DNA of 64,000 nt from Serinus canaria (lineage: Eukaryota; Chordata; Aves; Passeriformes; Fringillidae), in NCBI RefSeq assembly GCF_022539315.1, contig NC_066336.1, positions 5,212,600-5,276,599 on the forward strand, in the 5' to 3' direction. Made by a program: the position numbers and the translations under genes. This document shows positions 28,823-39,585 of the stretch, piece after piece. How positions within the stretch are numbered: position 1 is the stretch's first letter; each line of letters starts with the position of its first letter. The notes below the pieces were generated by a model. The model saw only the letters and a program-made list of their open reading frames with translations, was not told where the DNA came from and searched no databases.

Positions 28823-31800
28823 TCACTTCACACCCTCGAGCTTCACCACCCAGCCAGACTGAGGAGGGAGAGGAGATGGGAGCATGTAGGGCAGGGTTAT
28901 GAGCATCCCTGTCCCTGGCTGGATCTGCCACTCCAGAGTGCCACCAAACCCCAGCAGTGTCACCTGCAGAGGAAAGAAGGGGACACTCAGCTGGAGCTCA
29001 GCAGGCCCCCTCTGCACAGCCCACAGGCCTTGCAGGTCCCCAGCCATGGCTCACGTGGCACAGGGGGTGACAGGGGGGTGTTTGGAGGCCACACCAGGCT
29101 GCAGTTTGTTGTTTGGGGTTTGTTTGTTGCTGATGCTTTGCCCCTGTTTGTTCAGAGCAAAGGCCACTGCAACGTTTGCGTCACGGTGACATCTGCCACC
29201 AGCAGGGCACTGCACCTGGGCTGGACCTGGGCTGCAGGACAGCCACTCCTGCTCTGGGGGGATCTGCTTCCCTCCCCTGCAACTACAGGATCAAACCACT
29301 GCAGGACTGCAATCTTCTCCTGTGCCACACTCCACGTGAGCCAAAGCCTGGGGTGCTGCAAGGAGCCCACAGCACACAACCTCCCCACTCCCCCAGCTCC
29401 TGAACAAATCCAGGCTGGCCCTTCCCAGCCCACAAATGGCCCCAGATGGGCTCCCAGTGTGAGTTAAGTCCCTTACCTGTGTGCCTGGGCATGGAATGGG
29501 TGAGGACAGATGCAGGACACTGTCCCGAGGCCAGAGCAAGAAGATGGCAAACACCACTGGTCCCTTGGAGGTGTACCTGGGAGAGCAGGAGTTCAGCAGG
29601 TGAAGGGCACCAGACACAAACCTGATCTTTCCAGACAGCACGAGAACAGGGCCTTGCCCTGTAACCACACAGGGGTCACCTACTTCCCCCAACTCCAGGA
29701 AAAGGTAAGAAATAAACATCAGCTCAGCTGGTGTGAGCAGCAGAGGCCTCACCAGACTGTGTCTGTGGTGTTCTCCATCTGCACCCTCCAAGGCTGGGAT
29801 TCATAAATCGCCTCCCCGTTGGTGTCCAGCCACCTCCCAAGGGCCAGGAGTCTTTCTTGGAAGATGGGGACAATCACCCCTTCTTTTGTAGGTCCCACAT
29901 TGAGGAGGTAGTTGCCACCCAAACTCACAGTCTGCACCAGCTCCTGTGGCAGATAAAGCAAGATAACATTATCTTCACCTCAGACAACACTCCTCAGAAA
30001 CTGAGGAGTTTTCCCTCATCAGCTGCTCCAGAAGCCTCTCACTCCCAGCAATCCCCCCCAGGCTATTTTGATGTCAGGTTTCTCACCTCAATCATACTCC
30101 TTTCATCCATCACCTCAGGCAGGCTCATGTTGCTGCGGTAGCCCCAGGAGAGCCTGTCCAGGGAGGAGCACATCTCCCACTTGTGATCTGGCAGCGTGCC
30201 TGGCCTGTACTTGTCAGCACAGTTGTAGAAACCCCCGTGGCGGCAGGAGCAGCCCCGACCCCAGCGGTCGTTGACAACCACGGTGTCCTGAGAGAAGAAA
30301 ACCAGCTCAGGGCACAGATCCTTTTGTTCTTGGTCTGTCACCCCCCTGAGGAAGCACCTCAAAATTCCCAGTGAATGGAAACCCTCCTGAGAAGGCTGAA
30401 TCCCTCCCTCTGCTCAGGTAGGAGCTGAGGCAACAAAGCTGAGTATCCATCGAAGGTCACTGGAGCTGTCCCAGCAGCACAGTCAAGGCTTTCTTTTTGT
30501 CAGAGAATAAAACACATCTGGCAAAAGTCCAGGAGGTTTCTGGTTTGATCCCACATCCCACAGCTTCCTGCCCTTCCCCACCCACCCAATGCCAGGAGGG
30601 GCAGCAGGCCCTGGTACCTTGACAGGGCTGTCGTTGTAGAGCCAGGCAAGGAAAGAGGTGGAATTCCAGTAGGAATCTGGAGCTTCCCAGTCCCCATCTG
30701 ACCAGATCACGTCTGGTTTGTATCTAAGGGAGATAGAGGTTGTTTCAAGAAGGCTCATCTGCTCCTGCCACACTCTGTTTCTTCCCCTTCCCACTGCCTG
30801 GCATCACCAGGAGGTTTTTGCTTCATTTTCTGCTTCACACAAAGCTCTAAGGGAGGCTCTTGCAGCAGCAAAGAGCAAGGTGTTGATGCACAGCTCAAGA
30901 CAGGGTGCAGTTCTTCCAAAAAACCCAGAATTTGGCACCTCAAAGTGCACATTCTTGAGTTGGAACAAGCCACAAACCCAAGCCTTTTTGTTTTGTCAGC
31001 AAGGAGAAGCAAGGCAAGGATGCAAATTCACTTTTCTATTCTATTAAATACTGAACAGTTTGCTCCACTTCCACCCCCCCCTGCACAAAGGCAGGATTAA
31101 AGGGAATTGCTTTTACAGGAAAAATTTGTCCCTGTCTTACTCTACAGATTAGACCTTCCATAGGTTAAAAGTGAACTCCTTTTCTAATTATCACAAATCA
31201 TTACTGCTTAGCAAAGAGAATTTGCCTTAGCAAAAATCAGCATTTCTCTTCTTTGTACCCACTTTGCACCTTTCTCTCCAGGAAATGCTGGTGATTCTGA
31301 ACTGCTTGTGGCTCTTACTTTAGGACAAGGTCATAAAGTTCTGGCATCGTCTTCTTTAAAACAAAGCTCTGGGTCTTGAAGTCTCTTTGTTTGTCAGCGA
31401 GGTAGAGAGGGTTAAACCACTCCATCAGGGAGTGATACAGCCCATAACGGAGGTTGCTGAAGGACAAAACACAGAGGGAAGAGTGAGGCTTCAGTGGGGA
31501 TTAAGAAGCAGTGGAAATGAAATTACTGGCATTATTATTTTTCATCATTTGCAAGCATTCCATTTTTCACACAGGACTGAGGGTTTTTTGCTGTTTGCCA
31601 AGCAGAGCCAGGAGGATTCACTGCTGTCAGAGCACAGCTCCCTGGCAGGGCCGTACCTCTCCCTGAGGGCTTCTCCCAGCTCTCCCACCAGGTCCCGGTG
31701 GGGCCCTGTATCCACAGAATTCCAGTTCCAGGACACTGGTGACCCCCAGTTGGTGAAGCCCTCGTGGTGCTTGGTGGTCAGGACCACATATCTGAGAGGA

Positions 31801-32697
31801 GAAAAGGACTTGGTTGGGATGGCAAAAGAACAAATGAGATATTTCCCAGTCACTAAAACAGCCAGGCACTGGATAACCACACTGTGAGGAGCCCTCTGTC
31901 ACTATCCCTTGGATTTAGAAGCAAATACAAGAATAAGAGAGGCTTTTAGTGGATTTTAATGCTGGGAAAGAATGAACAGGAAGTACTTAGGAAGGAGCAA
32001 GACCTCTCATCTCCTCAGCACCCCAGAGGAATGCCCAGCACTGTTCAGGGACCCCCAGTCCCTCAGGGATCTCTGGATTTGCCCCTTCCATCCCCTCAGG
32101 GACCCCCGGCCATGGCACCCATCCCCTCAGGGACCCTCCCATCCCCTCAGGGACCCCCGGCCATGGCACCCATCCCCTCAGGGACCCCCCCATCCCCTCA
32201 GGGACCCCCCCATCCCCTCAGGGAGCCCCGGCCATGGCACCCATCACCTCAGGGACCCTCCCATCCCCTCAGGGAGCCCCGGCCATGGCACCCATCCCCT
32301 CAGGGACCCTCCCATCCCCTCGGGACCCCAACTCCGGCCATCCCGGCGCTGACCTGGCCCCGGCCCGCTGGAAGAGCTGTGCCCATTGCCGGGGCTGGAA
32401 GTCGTGGGCGGTGAAATGGGGCGCGAACTCCGCGTAGGTGGTGCCGGGCGGGAAGCGGCGGCGCACGAAGCTCTCGTAGGCGGCATCGTGCTGGCCCTGC
32501 CAGTGCCACCAGAACCACTCGGAGCCCCAGGCCGGCACGGAGAACACCCCCCAGTGCACGAACACCCCCACCTTGGCCCGGTCGAACCAGGCCGGCAGCG
32601 GCCGCGCGTCCAGGCTGGCCCAGTCCGGGCGGTAGCGGGGCACGGCCAGGCCCGGGCCCAGCGCGGCCGCCACGGCGAGCAGGGCCAGCGCCGCCAT
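28823..32697 (-). CDS. FUCA1: Tissue alpha-L-fucosidase, complete, 8 coding exons
   Basis: Lysosomal glycoside hydrolase of family GH29 that removes alpha-L-fucose from glycoproteins and glycolipids. Coding exons in transcript order are 32697-32354, 31791-31657, 31456-31319, 30723-30618, 30287-30087, 29943-29753, 29576-29477 and 28963-28823 (TGA): 1356 nt, 451 residues against 466 in human. The N-terminus [18 protein letters not shown] is a signal peptide, followed by [17 protein letters not shown] and the family hallmark [19 protein letters not shown]. The nucleophile Asp is in [38 protein letters not shown] and [17 protein letters not shown] are further conserved blocks. WNSTSF and RSNMS are N-glycosylation sequons. 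At the junction of exons 2 and 3 the codon becomes Ser (ALRESNLRYG) where human has Arg; the only nearby AG forces this. Confidence 0.96.
32058..32335 (+). repeat. GC-rich minisatellite in FUCA1 intron 1
   Basis: About ten copies of a CCCCTCAGGGACCC core alternate in spacer type: a longer unit with CGGCCATGGCACCCAT (31 bp) and a shorter one with CTCCCAT (20 bp), giving a 51-bp higher-order period in places. The array abuts the exon 1 donor at 32353. The open reading frames that cross it are by-products of the repeat. Confidence 0.9.
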
Positions 32698-32780
32698 GGC
32701 CCCGTGACGTCACCAACAGCCCGGCTCCCCGGGGCCGCGGGTTCGAGGCTGCGGCCCGACCGCTACCCGCGGGCACGGCG
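32698..32780 (-). promoter_or_regulatory. FUCA1: FUCA1 promoter with perfect CRE
   Basis: A palindromic TGACGTCA lies at 32705-32712, only 8 bp upstream of the FUCA1 ATG, in GC-rich sequence with no TATA box. With so little space, the 5'UTR is either very short or the CRE is transcribed. Confidence 0.55.
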
Positions 32781-32935
32781 GGGAATGTCCCGGGGAGGGA
32801 TGGAGGGACACTGGGGTTAACTCAACAACCAGGGAATATCCTGGGAAGGGATGTAGGGACCTCAGGGATAACCCCAATAATCGGGGAATATCCCAGGGAG
32901 GGATGGAGGGACATCAGGGATAACCCCAGCAATCC
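32781..32935 (+). repeat. Three tandem copies of a 51-52 bp unit upstream of FUCA1
   Basis: Copies begin near 32781, 32832 and 32884. Each reads GGGAATRTCC, then GGGAGGGATGGAGGGAC and a GGGATAACCCCA segment. The repeat is placed immediately upstream of the FUCA1 promoter. Confidence 0.85.
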
Positions 32936-33060
32936 ACCCTGTGCATCCCTGGAGTGTTGTCCAAAGGCTCCAGGGGCTCTTGCTGCCTCGGGGCTGTGCC
33001 CATTCCCTGGGGAGCCGGGGCAGTGCATCCTCTGGGACACAGGGCAGAGTGCAAGGGCCT
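32930..33060 (-). mobile_element. CR1-like remnant upstream of FUCA1
   Basis: CATCCCTGGAGTGTTGTCCA, CTCTTGCTGCCTCGGGGCTG and CCATTCCCTGGGGAGCCGGG are the reverse complement of parts of the CR1-type copies at 12.6 and 16.9 kb. Confidence 0.55.
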
Positions 33061-33332
33061 CGTGGCCATGCCCCAGCCAGGCTCATCCGTGTTGGAGGCA
33101 TTTTGGGAGCTGGCAGGAGCCCAGCTGCTCCAGGTCACTGGTGAAGGGCACTGTCCCACTTCATTGTCCATTCAGCTAAAAGTGCTGCTTTTGTGTAATT
33201 TGCAGAAAAACAACCCAAATCAAGTTCCTCATGCTCAAAGTATCTGCCCCAGTTTGGGCTTAAACTTGTCACCTGGAGAACGTTGCACACCAGGAAAGAA
33301 AAGGAAGAAAATCCTGGAAAATGGCTCGTATG

Positions 33333-33338
33333 TTTAAT
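33333..33338 (-). terminator. CNR2: Possible CNR2 polyadenylation signal ATTAAA
   Basis: TTTAAT on plus reads ATTAAA on minus, 0.6 kb after the CNR2 stop. No AATAAA is nearer, so this is the best candidate, but it is not certain. The 3'UTR it implies (33931 back to about 33315) contains two CR1 fragments. Confidence 0.4.
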
Positions 33339-33479
33339 CACACAACATCCAACAAACACCCGTGGTTTGGTCAGTTCTCCTGAAATCTGCTGGAAAAAAT
33401 GTGCTGCCTGCAAGGTCCTGTCTGCCCCAGCTCTGGCCAAGTCCTTAAGCCACAGTAAGAGGTTGGAAAAGCCGTCCCA

Positions 33480-33765
33480 GACCACTGAGTCCAAGCTGTG
33501 CCCAGTCCCCACTTTGTCACCAGCCCAGAGAACTGAGTGCCATGTCCAGGTGACACCTGCAGGGATGGGGACTCCAAACCTCCCTGGGCAGCCCCTTCCA
33601 AAGTTTTTCCATGAAGAAATTCCTGCTGATGCTCAACCTGAACCTCCCCTGGTGGGAGATTATCACAGAATCATGGAATATCCTGAGCTGGAAGGGACAC
33701 TCCAAGGATGATCCAGTCCTGGCTCTGCACAGGACACCCCAACAATCCCAACCCGCACCTGAGAG
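33480..33765 (-). mobile_element. Two adjacent CR1 3' fragments in the CNR2 3' region
   Basis: The first fragment, to about 33660, holds TCCCTGGGCAGCCCCTTCCA and GAAGAAATTCCTGCTGATGC, the reversed CR1 tail. The second, from 33661, opens with TATCACAGAATCATGGAATA and AGCTGGAAGGGACACTCCAA, the CR1 3' terminus read in reverse. They may be one rearranged or two nested insertions. Confidence 0.75.
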
Positions 33766-33930
33766 CAAAGTCTGTGCATGTCATGTCCCAGCATCGAAGG
33801 GTGACATCAGCAGGAGCTATCTCCACATCACAGCTGATCCCTCAACTCCCACCAGAAGAGAAAATAGAAGGAAAAGTGATGCAGACTGTTCCTGCCAGGC
33901 TGAGTGGGTGGATCTCCCACCGGTGCCTCC

Positions 33931-34980
33931 CTACACGGCGTGCGTGTCCTCGCAGATGGTCTCTATCACGGAGGACTTGTGGGTGCTCTCTGCTTCTGGG
34001 CTCTCCTCAGGGGCCTTCAGCTGCCTCCTGAAGTGGGACCACACCCTCCTCAGGGAGGAGAAGAGCTCCTTGCTCCGTAGGGCGTAAATGATGGGGTTGA
34101 CCATGGAGTTGAGCAGGCAGAGGGTGCTGCAGAAGGCGAACACCTTGCGCAGGCGGTCGCTCAGCCTGCCAAAGATGCTGTAGATCATCAGCACGAGCAC
34201 GGGGGACCAGCAGAGCATGAGGACAGCCACCACCATGGCCAGGGTCTTGGCCAGCATCACGTCCATCCTCATGCGGCTGTTTTGCTTCCCTGCCTGTGCC
34301 TGGTGCTTCTCCATGTAGGCCACGTGCTGGCGAGCCCTCCAGAGCACGTGGGCGTAGGCGTAGACGATGCAGCCCAGCAGGACCACGACGAAGCAGACCC
34401 AGCCCGACAGGTAATTGTCATCCACAAAGGGGAACAGCTCGGAGCAGGCGGAATCCAGCGTGCAGCAGTTCCAGCCCAGCAGGGGCAGGCCAGCAATGGT
34501 GGCACAGGTGACCCAGAGCACTGCCAGGGCTGTCCAGGCCCTTTTCCTGGTCATCAGGAGCTTGTACTCCGAGGGCCGGCTGATGGAGATGTAGCGGTCC
34601 AGGGCTGTGAGCAGCAGGCTGCTGAGGGAGGCAGAGAAGGACGTGTTCACCCCTCCCAGCTGCAGCAGGAACACCTCCTTGGAGAAACCAACCTCGTTGA
34701 ACACGTGGAAGTTCACGAAGCTGCAGACAAAGATGATGCTGGCCAGGATGTCAGCCAGGGCCAGGCTGCCGATGAAGAGGTAGGAAGGTTTCTTCCTGAT
34801 CCCAGGGGATGAGAAAATCAGGTAGAGCACCAGAGAGTTCTCAAAAACACACATTGTCCCAAAGAGGCCACACAGGATGCCAATGCTTATTTTCTGTGCC
34901 TGTGTGCTGAGCACCATGAAGCACTCCATGGTGTTCCCGCTGCACTTGGAGGCGTTTGCAGGTATCCTGCAAGAATCCAT
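33931..34980 (-). CDS. CNR2: Cannabinoid receptor 2, single coding exon, complete
   Basis: Class A Gi-coupled GPCR for endocannabinoids (2-AG, anandamide), mainly on immune cells. The uninterrupted frame gives 349 residues (human 360). Visible features: N-glycosylation sequon NAS near residue 9, seven hydrophobic segments, SLALADILAS with Asp2.50 in TM2, NFHVFNEV after it, ALDRYISI with the DRY motif, GWNCCTLDSACSELFPF with the ECL2 cysteines, CWSPV with toggle Trp6.48 in TM6, and NPIIY in TM7. The start at 34980 is chosen because its context is ACCACCATGG; the frame continues upstream to a GTG at 35007, which is not a likely start. A strong acceptor (CCACCTCTTTCAG) ends at 35047, so 34981-35046 is 5'UTR and a separate upstream exon exists. 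The order after FUCA1 on the same strand matches mammals. Confidence 0.95.
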   Translation of the reverse strand: MDSCRIPANASKCSGNTMECFMVLSTQAQKISIGILCGLFGTMCVFENSLVLYLIFSSPGIRKKPSYLFIGSLALADILASIIFVCSFVNFHVFNEVGFSKEVFLLQLGGVNTSFSASLSSLLLTALDRYISISRPSEYKLLMTRKRAWTALAVLWVTCATIAGLPLLGWNCCTLDSACSELFPFVDDNYLSGWVCFVVVLLGCIVYAYAHVLWRARQHVAYMEKHQAQAGKQNSRMRMDVMLAKTLAMVVAVLMLCWSPVLVLMIYSIFGRLSDRLRKVFAFCSTLCLLNSMVNPIIYALRSKELFSSLRRVWSHFRRQLKAPEESPEAESTHKSSVIETICEDTHAV

Positions 34981-37900
34981 GGTGGTTACCTGGAGCTGGG
35001 AGCTCACAGAGAGCCTGCTGCTTCCTTCTGCACTTCTTCAGGTGCTCTGAAAGAGGTGGAGGTGAAGAGGACTTAACAAGCAATAAATTTACCCCAGACA
35101 GTTCCTTCCCTTTAGAGGGAAGCAAGGAAAATGAAATCAGCCCACAGAGAGCTGCTTTCAGGCCCACTGCCCAAACACTGGAGCCAACTTCCATGCTTTT
35201 CCCAGGCTTTGTCCCACTGGTTGTTTAGCTGAGACCCATTTCCCACAGGCCAGGGGCACCCTGCCTGTACCACCTCGGTGCTACACCACAAGAGGGAAGC
35301 AGCAACACTGAGAATTGTACAAATCCTGAGCCAGCTCTTAGCACTCCTCCAGGATTCACTGCTCAGGGCCAGCAGCGCTGGAAGGGACTGCTCAGGGTGA
35401 CACCACAGCTGCCAAAGGTGTCCCAAGGGGAGCACAAAGCTGCCCCACCATGGCTGCCTCAGCTTTTTCCTTGCAAGCAGCCCTAGGCCAGGGCAGCTTT
35501 TCCTAACTAGGGTTAGGGTTACATCTAGGGTTATCATCTCAGAAACCATGGAGCCCAGAGCTCCAGGAACAGCCATGGGCAGAACAGCCCTGCAGGACTG
35601 CCTGTGCCACTGCAGCTGCCCTGGGAGATGGCTGGATGGAGGAAGATGGGAGATATTGCCCTGACAGAGACTGGATGCAGCTCATCTGGGAACAGAAGTG
35701 CTCTCTGTAGGATTTACTCCTCACCAAAGCTGTTTGAACATATAAACCAACAAGACTGGGTTTATATTTAAGCTGGTCCATTGCAGCTTTACAAATCTCA
35801 CTGCAGTTTTGTTTTCCCCTCCATCTTCCATGTGCCACTGTCAGAGTGATTAATAGATATTATTGGAGATTAATTAGAGATCGATATTAGGGTACAGGTT
35901 GGACATACGAATGGGGACATGCAGGACTGAGAACACCTGAGCCTAAAGAACCCCTGCCCACACCCAGAATTAGGTTAATTTTATCAATACTTTTAGCATC
36001 AGCAGAGGTGTGATGGAGAGAAGTGCCTGATTTTACACAGGGCAGGTGCTGAGCTACTCAGTGCACTCTGCAGCAAGAGCTGGGTTTTTCTCTACAGTTC
36101 TGCAGCTCAGTTTAACCCCCTTGGTCTTCATAACCTGTCCTTCAGGTGGTGTTTTCTCCCATTCTTTCTGTGGATTGTACTGGTGTTTAAACCCAGTTGT
36201 TTTGCCTTGGATTTCAGGGAACAAGGTCATCCTGGACTAGGTTAGAGCAGGTGTAAAAACACACTACAGCAAGCAGGTGAAGAGGCAGCTGTGGGATACC
36301 CCAAACCTGCCTGGATTACAGCAAAATGCTGTGCCCAAGCCCATGGAACAGGACCCCCCTTCCCAAAAGCTTCCAGGATCCCCCATGCAGGCAATGGAAT
36401 CGTGAGTTCCCTCTGCTGGAAGAGAGCACGGAGCTGACAGCATTCCCTTTCCCCCAGAACAAACAAGTCACTGTCCCTCTCTGCCCTGGGCTCTCTTGTG
36501 AAAGAGGAAATGCCCCAAACACACGAAGCACGGCCAGGATGTGTGGCAGCCACAGAGCAGGGGCAGGGCTGTGGGTTCCATCCCCCTGTGCCCTTCCACC
36601 TGTGGCCCCCCTGCCTGCTGTGTGAAATTCAGCTGCTGCTGGAGGTGCCAGCAGCCAGCACTGCCCAGCAAACCTCAGTCTGTGCCATCTCAGCAGAGAT
36701 GGGTTTATAAAACATGGGGGTTTTAGCTGCCCTGGGGACTTCCTTCCCCACTGATTGCCCCGACACTCATCTCTCTTCCTGTGTTTCAGGAGTTGCAAAA
36801 TACCCCAAGGACTCGAGAGCCTGCCCAGGAGGTGACAGAGAAGAGCCCCAGCCCCACATTTGACTCCTGCTGCCTGTCAGGGCTGGTGCAGTGGTGGCTG
36901 CAGGGAGTTCAGGACAGGCTTCAGGCAGAGCAGGGCAATCCTCATTGGGATTTCTTGGTGTTCCAGGCTGGAGTAGTCCTGGACTTTGGGCTGACATGTG
37001 GCTGAGTGTTGCAGCAAGCTGCCCTCCTCTTACATCAGGCTCTTGCATGGGGTAACAACACAGGAGCAGGATGTTGCCCTCAGATCTCAGAGCTCTCATT
37101 TCCTGCAGCCCTTCCCAGGAACACCTCAGAGGCAGCAGGAATTACCAACTGCTGTTATTAAACCTGACAACATCCCTCCCTCTGGAGAGAGATGGATTTA
37201 GCAGACAGATGGACTTCTCATACAGCAGGGTTCACCAGGGACCAACTGCCTCGAGTTTCCAAACCTCCCCAGCCAAACCCCAGCATCCAAACCAAGACAT
37301 TTCTTCATTAAGCAGCCTCCAGCATCACCTTGGCATCCATTACCTGCAGCCAGCATTCCCAGGACCATCACAAATCCTCAAACCTGCAGTTGTGCAATAG
37401 CCAACTAACATCCTTAGGAGCCTGGAAACCACTGAACACCAGGCAAGGGAGTGAAGGCAGCAAAATGCCATCCCTGATGTTATGCTGCTAGGGGAGAGAA
37501 CCTGCTTCTAATGTTAAAATAACTCCTGTGCTGCCTGTCCTGGTCCAGCTCTCTCCACTAAGCTGAAAAAACTCAGATAAGCCTCAGTTCAAAGTCGTGT
37601 GCTGGGCTCACAGCAATCAGCCAGCCCTGATCTTCCTTTCCCACATCTGTTCTGTCTCAGGCTGAATGACAAGGATGGATCTCTGCTCCCCAGATCCTCC
37701 TTGCAGCTCCTGTGTCCACAAGGGAAGCACAGAGCTTGCTCCAGCAAAAGGTCTCCCCTGCAGGAGCATGAAAACACAGGCAGTGCCAGCAGCTCCTCTC
37801 CTTGCACTGCCTGTCCCTCGTTTTTTTTGCTTTTTTGGCCACAAAGCTGCTTTTTCCTGCCCAGGGGACATTTTCCTCTTCTCAGATGAGCCCCTGGATT

Positions 37901-39359
37901 TGTTTGACCATGGCCTCTGCCCCCTGCCTGCCTTAGCTCCTGGGAAAAATGCCAGCCCATATCTGGCTCCGGGGGGAGAGCTGACCTGCAGCATCCTCCA
38001 TGGTGCAAATCCCACTTCCAGGGTGGAAACCCCTTTCCAAGAGCAGATCTCCACCTCCTCAGGAATTCCAGCCCCAGGCATAGCTGTGCATCCAGCCTGG
38101 CAAGCCCAGGGAGTCCCAGCCCCATGGGCTGACAGCTCAGCTCAACAAGAAAGAGCCAAGTGCCTTCTGGCCCTCCTTTAGCTCCAGGGGCTGTGGCACA
38201 GAGGGGCTGGGTCCCTGGAAGTGCAGCAGCTGAGCTGAGATTCCCTGGGCTTCTGCACAGGATGAACTCTCTGATCACAGCACGGCATCTCCTGCCAGCA
38301 GAAAGGCCCAGGGCAGGGAATAGTTTACCTAAATAATGTGTCCTTGCAATAGAGAACCCCCCCAGCAACAAAAGCAGAGCCCCAGCAACAACAGTGAATG
38401 AATGAGGAGCGAGTTATTAGGAACAGAACCCAGATAAGTTACTTGGGAATGCAAAATATTCCTGATACAGCCCCAGTGACTGCAAGTGAAACCTCCCCTC
38501 CCATCAGATCTGCTGCAAGCCCACTCACTCCAGCCTAATAGCTCCAACTGGCTTTGGGGGAAATTCAATTTACAAATGAAGGAGTCCTTTTTCCTCTCAG
38601 TGCCTGGCTGTGATTGATTCCAGCTGTCAGGCTGGCAGTGCCCTGCACACAGCAGCACCATTCCTGCTCCACTTGGGATGGCTCTGCCCTCACAGAGCCA
38701 CCACAGCATCCTGCTGATTAAAAAGTTACAAACCACTTGCTTAGGTAATGTAAAATTAAATTTTCCTGCTGCAATCAGCCAGTGCATTGTGCCTGCAGCA
38801 CTCTGAAAGAGCTGCTCTTGAATATTTCATGTTCAGAATATCTGAGAGTTTTGAGCTTTACAATAAAATAAAATGTCTTAAATGATCACCTACTATGAAC
38901 ATGTGCAGTGATTTATGCAAAAAAATGTCACTAATGCTTGCAAATTTCACTTTCTGAAGAAGCAAAGAATCTTTTGCTTTACAAACATTTTAGTTTATAT
39001 GTGATTTCTTCGTTTAGTTGCAGAAGTTTTTCCATTATTTTGGAATTAGCTGTTCACCCTGGTTTGTCCTGCCCACATTAAATGACACCAAGTGGAATTC
39101 CCTCCCTGATGTAAGACCTGTCTGCCTCAAATGTCACACTGAAGATTATTTGATTATTTATCAGCTCTGCCCATGTGTGACTGCCTGAGGGGACAGTGAA
39201 ATCTGGGGTGGGGTGGGTGCAGAGCAGCTGCAAGTGCCACTTTGGGTACAAAGCAGGGCAAACCAGGGCTGCTCTCACTGCATCAAAACCATCATAAACA
39301 CTGAACTCAGCATCACACCCCTGTGAGACACTTGGAAATACCTCTGACAGAGAAGCAGG

Positions 39360-39585
39360 GAATGCTTTGGGTTGGAAGGGACCATAAAGCCCATCCAGTC
39401 CATCCTTCCACTATCCCATGTTGCTTCAAACCCCATCCAACCCGGCCTTGGACACTGCCAGGGATCCAGGGGCAGCCACAGCTGCTCTGGGCACCCTGTG
39501 CCTCCCCACCCTCACAGGGAAGGATTTCTTGGAACCCATTCCCCCTTGTCCTGTCACTCCAATTCCAACATTAACAATTCCCAAC
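39360..39585 (-). mobile_element. CR1 LINE 3' fragment, minus orientation
   Basis: TTTGGGTTGGAAGGGACCAT begins the reversed CR1 tail, followed by CCAACCCGGCCTTGGACACT, GCCACAGCTGCTCTGGGCAC, GGAAGGATTTCTTGGAACCC and CCCCCTTGTCCTGTCACTCC in the right order. This is a clear copy. Confidence 0.9.

Noticed and set aside
32070..32437. Proline-rich repeat protein in FUCA1 intron 1
   Set aside because: All frames are open because the minisatellite has few stop codons; there is no gene context.
32740..32760. tRNA B-box-like GGTTCGAGGC
   Set aside because: No A box, no cloverleaf and no terminator; it lies in the FUCA1 promoter by chance.
34981..35007. N-terminal extension of CNR2 to 35007
   Set aside because: The extension would start at GTG; the downstream ATG at 34980 has a near-ideal Kozak context and fits receptor length.
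35508..35537. Interstitial telomere
   Set aside because: Only about two TTAGGG-like units plus a diverged third; too short to be meaningful.
37589..38371. 260-codon minus-strand open frame
   Set aside because: Starts in intergenic DNA, no homology, odd Cys/Gly-rich composition and no splice or promoter support.
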